Origin: Rhodomicrobium sp. R_RK_3
GTDB taxonomy: Bacteria > Pseudomonadota > Alphaproteobacteria > Rhizobiales > Rhodomicrobiaceae
NCBI RefSeq assembly: GCF_002198715.1
Contig: NZ_MWLK01000036.1
Location: 280,402-344,401, forward strand
Direction: 5' to 3'
DNA length: 64,000 bases
Shown here: positions 62,523-64,000 of the stretch, in pieces
Layout: the number at the start of each line of letters is the position of its first letter
Numbering within the stretch: position 1 is the stretch's first letter
The notes under the pieces: model-generated
The model's database searches: none
What the model saw: the letters and a program-made list of their open reading frames with translations, nothing else
What the model was told of the DNA's origin: nothing
Program-made: the position numbers and the translations under genes

Positions 62523-63176
62523 TCAGCCCCCCAAATCGCCGTCCCCGGCGGACTCGGTGTGGAGCCGGCGCCAGAGATCGATCTTGTCCCCGGCGCGATG
62601 TTTCAATGATTCGAGGATTTTATCGACCTGCGCGATGGTTTCGTCCAGAGGCAAGCCTGTGTCGACGAGATAGTCGGCACGGGCGCGCTTTTCCGCGTCG
62701 GACATCTGCTGGGCGCGGATGGCGGCGAGTTTTTCCGGCGTCATGCCGGGGCGGGCCATGACGCGCTCGGTCTGCACCTGTTCGGGCGCGCTGACGACCA
62801 TCGAGGCATCCACGATACGGTCGCCGCCGGTCTCGAACAGCAGCGGAATGTCGAGCACACAGATCGGCTCGCCGGCGGCGGCGCAGTCCTGGATGAAGCG
62901 CCATTGGGCCAGCCGCACCAGCGGGTGCACCAGCGCTTCGAGCCTGGCGAAAGCGTCCGGCATTTGCATCGCGGCCGCCGCCAGTCTGGCGCGGTCGACC
63001 TTGCCGCCCACCGTGGTACCGGGGAAGGCCGATTCGATATGCGGCACGGCCTCGCCCTCATAGAGGCGGTGGACGATGCCATCGCTGTCGATGACGGGCA
63101 CGCCGCGCGCCGCGATGTGGTTGGCGACGGTGGTCTTGCCCATCCCGATGGAGCCCGTCAGACCGATAATCAGCAT
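62523..63176 (-). CDS. coaE: Dephospho-CoA kinase CoaE
   Basis: Last step of coenzyme A synthesis. 217 residues with P-loop GLTGSIGMGKTT, the substrate motif VIDSDGIVHRLYEG, and the lid segment VLDIPLLFETGGD. It lies 12 bases after aroE and 3 bases before dnaQ. Confidence 0.96.
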   Translation of the reverse strand: MLIIGLTGSIGMGKTTVANHIAARGVPVIDSDGIVHRLYEGEAVPHIESAFPGTTVGGKVDRARLAAAAMQMPDAFARLEALVHPLVRLAQWRFIQDCAAAGEPICVLDIPLLFETGGDRIVDASMVVSAPEQVQTERVMARPGMTPEKLAAIRAQQMSDAEKRARADYLVDTGLPLDETIAQVDKILESLKHRAGDKIDLWRRLHTESAGDGDLGG

Positions 63177-63188
63177 TGCCCCGAAAAC

Positions 63189-64000
63189 CTAATGTGCGTT
63201 CAGATCGGCGATGATAAGCGCGCGCAGCTCCGGCGTCACCTCCGGGCGAATGCCGAACCATTTCTCGAAGCCGGGCACGGCCTGATGCAGCAGCATGCCG
63301 AGGCCGTCAGCCACGCGGAAGCCGGAGGCGCGGGCGCGGCGCAGCAGGTCGGTTTCGAGCGGGGCGTAGACGATGTCGTTAACGACGGCGTACGGCGCGA
63401 GGGGGGAAAGGTCGAGCACAAGAGGGGGCGCGCTGGTCATGCCGAGAGTGGTGGTGTTCACGACCAATGCACAGCTTTTCAACATGCTGGTGCCCTGCTC
63501 CCAGTCGTACACGGCAATGGCGGGGCCGAAAATGGCGGCGAGCGCTTCGGCGCGATCGCGGGTGCGGTTTGCCAGACGGATCTGCTGAAAGCCGCGATCG
63601 AGCAGTCCGCGAATGATCCCGCGCGCCGCGCCGCCCGCCCCCAGGACGGCGACTGGCTGGCGGGTTTCATCCCAGCCTGGCGTGCGGTCGTCGAGATTGG
63701 CGAGGAAGCCGTAGATGTCGGTGTTGGAGGCGCAAAGCACGCCGTCTTCGAGCCAGAGCGTGTTGGCGGCTTCAACACTGCGCGCGGCGGCGTCGGGGCG
63801 GGCGGCGGCGCGGAAGGCTGTTTCCTTGTGCGGTACGGTGACGTTGCAGCCGGCAAAGCCATGGCCGGCGAGGTCACGGAAGAACTCGGGCGCCTCATCG
63901 GGGGTGACGGGCCGGCGCACGTAATCGCCGTCGATACCGTAGGATTTCAGCCAATAGCCATGGATGAGCGGCGAGCGCGAATGCGCAACCGGCCAGCCCG
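63189..64000 (-). CDS. aroE: Shikimate dehydrogenase AroE (N terminus outside the window)
   Basis: NADPH-dependent reduction of 3-dehydroshikimate. The frame is open to the window edge, where the substrate-site motif VAHSRSPLIHGYWL is visible, so the true start lies beyond 64000. Further motifs are GCNVTVPHKE with the catalytic lysine, NTDIYGF, and the dinucleotide-binding VLGAGGAARGIIRGL. First visible gene of the aroE-coaE-dnaQ operon. Confidence 0.95.
   Translation of the reverse strand, partial: GWPVAHSRSPLIHGYWLKSYGIDGDYVRRPVTPDEAPEFFRDLAGHGFAGCNVTVPHKETAFRAAARPDAAARSVEAANTLWLEDGVLCASNTDIYGFLANLDDRTPGWDETRQPVAVLGAGGAARGIIRGLLDRGFQQIRLANRTRDRAEALAAIFGPAIAVYDWEQGTSMLKSCALVVNTTTLGMTSAPPLVLDLSPLAPYAVVNDIVYAPLETDLLRRARASGFRVADGLGMLLHQAVPGFEKWFGIRPEVTPELRALIIADLNAH

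Noticed and set aside
1-64000. tRNA, rRNA, CRISPR arrays, prophage or insertion sequences
   Set aside because: I looked for tRNA T-loop motifs, regularly spaced direct repeats, transposase or integrase frames and found none that could be supported.

Overview
The window is a GC-rich chromosomal segment from an alphaproteobacterium, most probably of the order Hyphomicrobiales (Rhizobiales). The main evidence is the hemE / ppsR junction that carries the chromosomal origin in this class, the CobQ/CobB/CobC-type cobalamin genes, RutR, HemJ and an FtcR-like atypical response regulator. Coding density is high. No tRNA, rRNA, CRISPR array, phage or insertion sequence was seen.

Layout. 1-7.0 kb: cobalamin. 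The cobO end and cobQ run forward, cobD, cobB and a btuF-like gene run backward, and a BtuB-type receptor runs forward. 7.0-9.7 kb: preA and preT, the dihydropyrimidine dehydrogenase. 10.0-16.5 kb: a polyamine-type ABC transporter, a glutamine-synthetase-like enzyme and a cysteine hydrolase, possibly one nitrogen-scavenging operon behind a candidate sigma-54 promoter. 16.9-20.1 kb: a Tat-linked isomerase, GMC oxidoreductase and small-subunit operon that looks like periplasmic sugar oxidation. 20.2-23.2 kb: a tripartite tricarboxylate transporter. 23.5-30.0 kb: a soluble M48-like metallopeptidase translationally coupled to a 1731-residue protein with a kinase-like remnant, DUF4011, an SF1 helicase and a Vsr-like nuclease fold. 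This pair is the best candidate here for an undescribed system. 30.8-37.2 kb: LysE, then two adjacent molybdate-type transporters (a BtuCD-type one and ModABC) with three Mo-box-like palindromes. 37.3-42.0 kb: a stray cobC, rutR, an N-carbamoyl-beta-alanine-type amidohydrolase and a dihydropyrimidinase. 42.1-49.7 kb: haloalkane dehalogenase with its TetR regulator, a cytosine-deaminase-like enzyme, an SbmA/YddA-like ABC protein, a secreted PDC-like protein, ftcR, a Nudix hydrolase, an SMR pump and a cupin. 49.7-64.0 kb: the origin neighbourhood, with rho, hemJ and hemE, then the oriC candidate, then ppsR, maf, holA, secB, fxsA, a Tim44-like gene, mltA, smr, and dnaQ-coaE-aroE.

How it fits together. 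preT/preA at 7-10 kb and the hydrolase plus dihydropyrimidinase at 39-42 kb together make up the reductive pyrimidine degradation route. RutR-box-like sites lie before preT and in the rutR/hydrolase divergent region, so the two loci probably form one regulon despite 29 kb between them. The Mo-boxes likewise tie the BtuCD-type transporter to ModABC. Dispersed palindromic repeats (REP-like hairpins and a 113-bp composite element) sit in several intergenic gaps.
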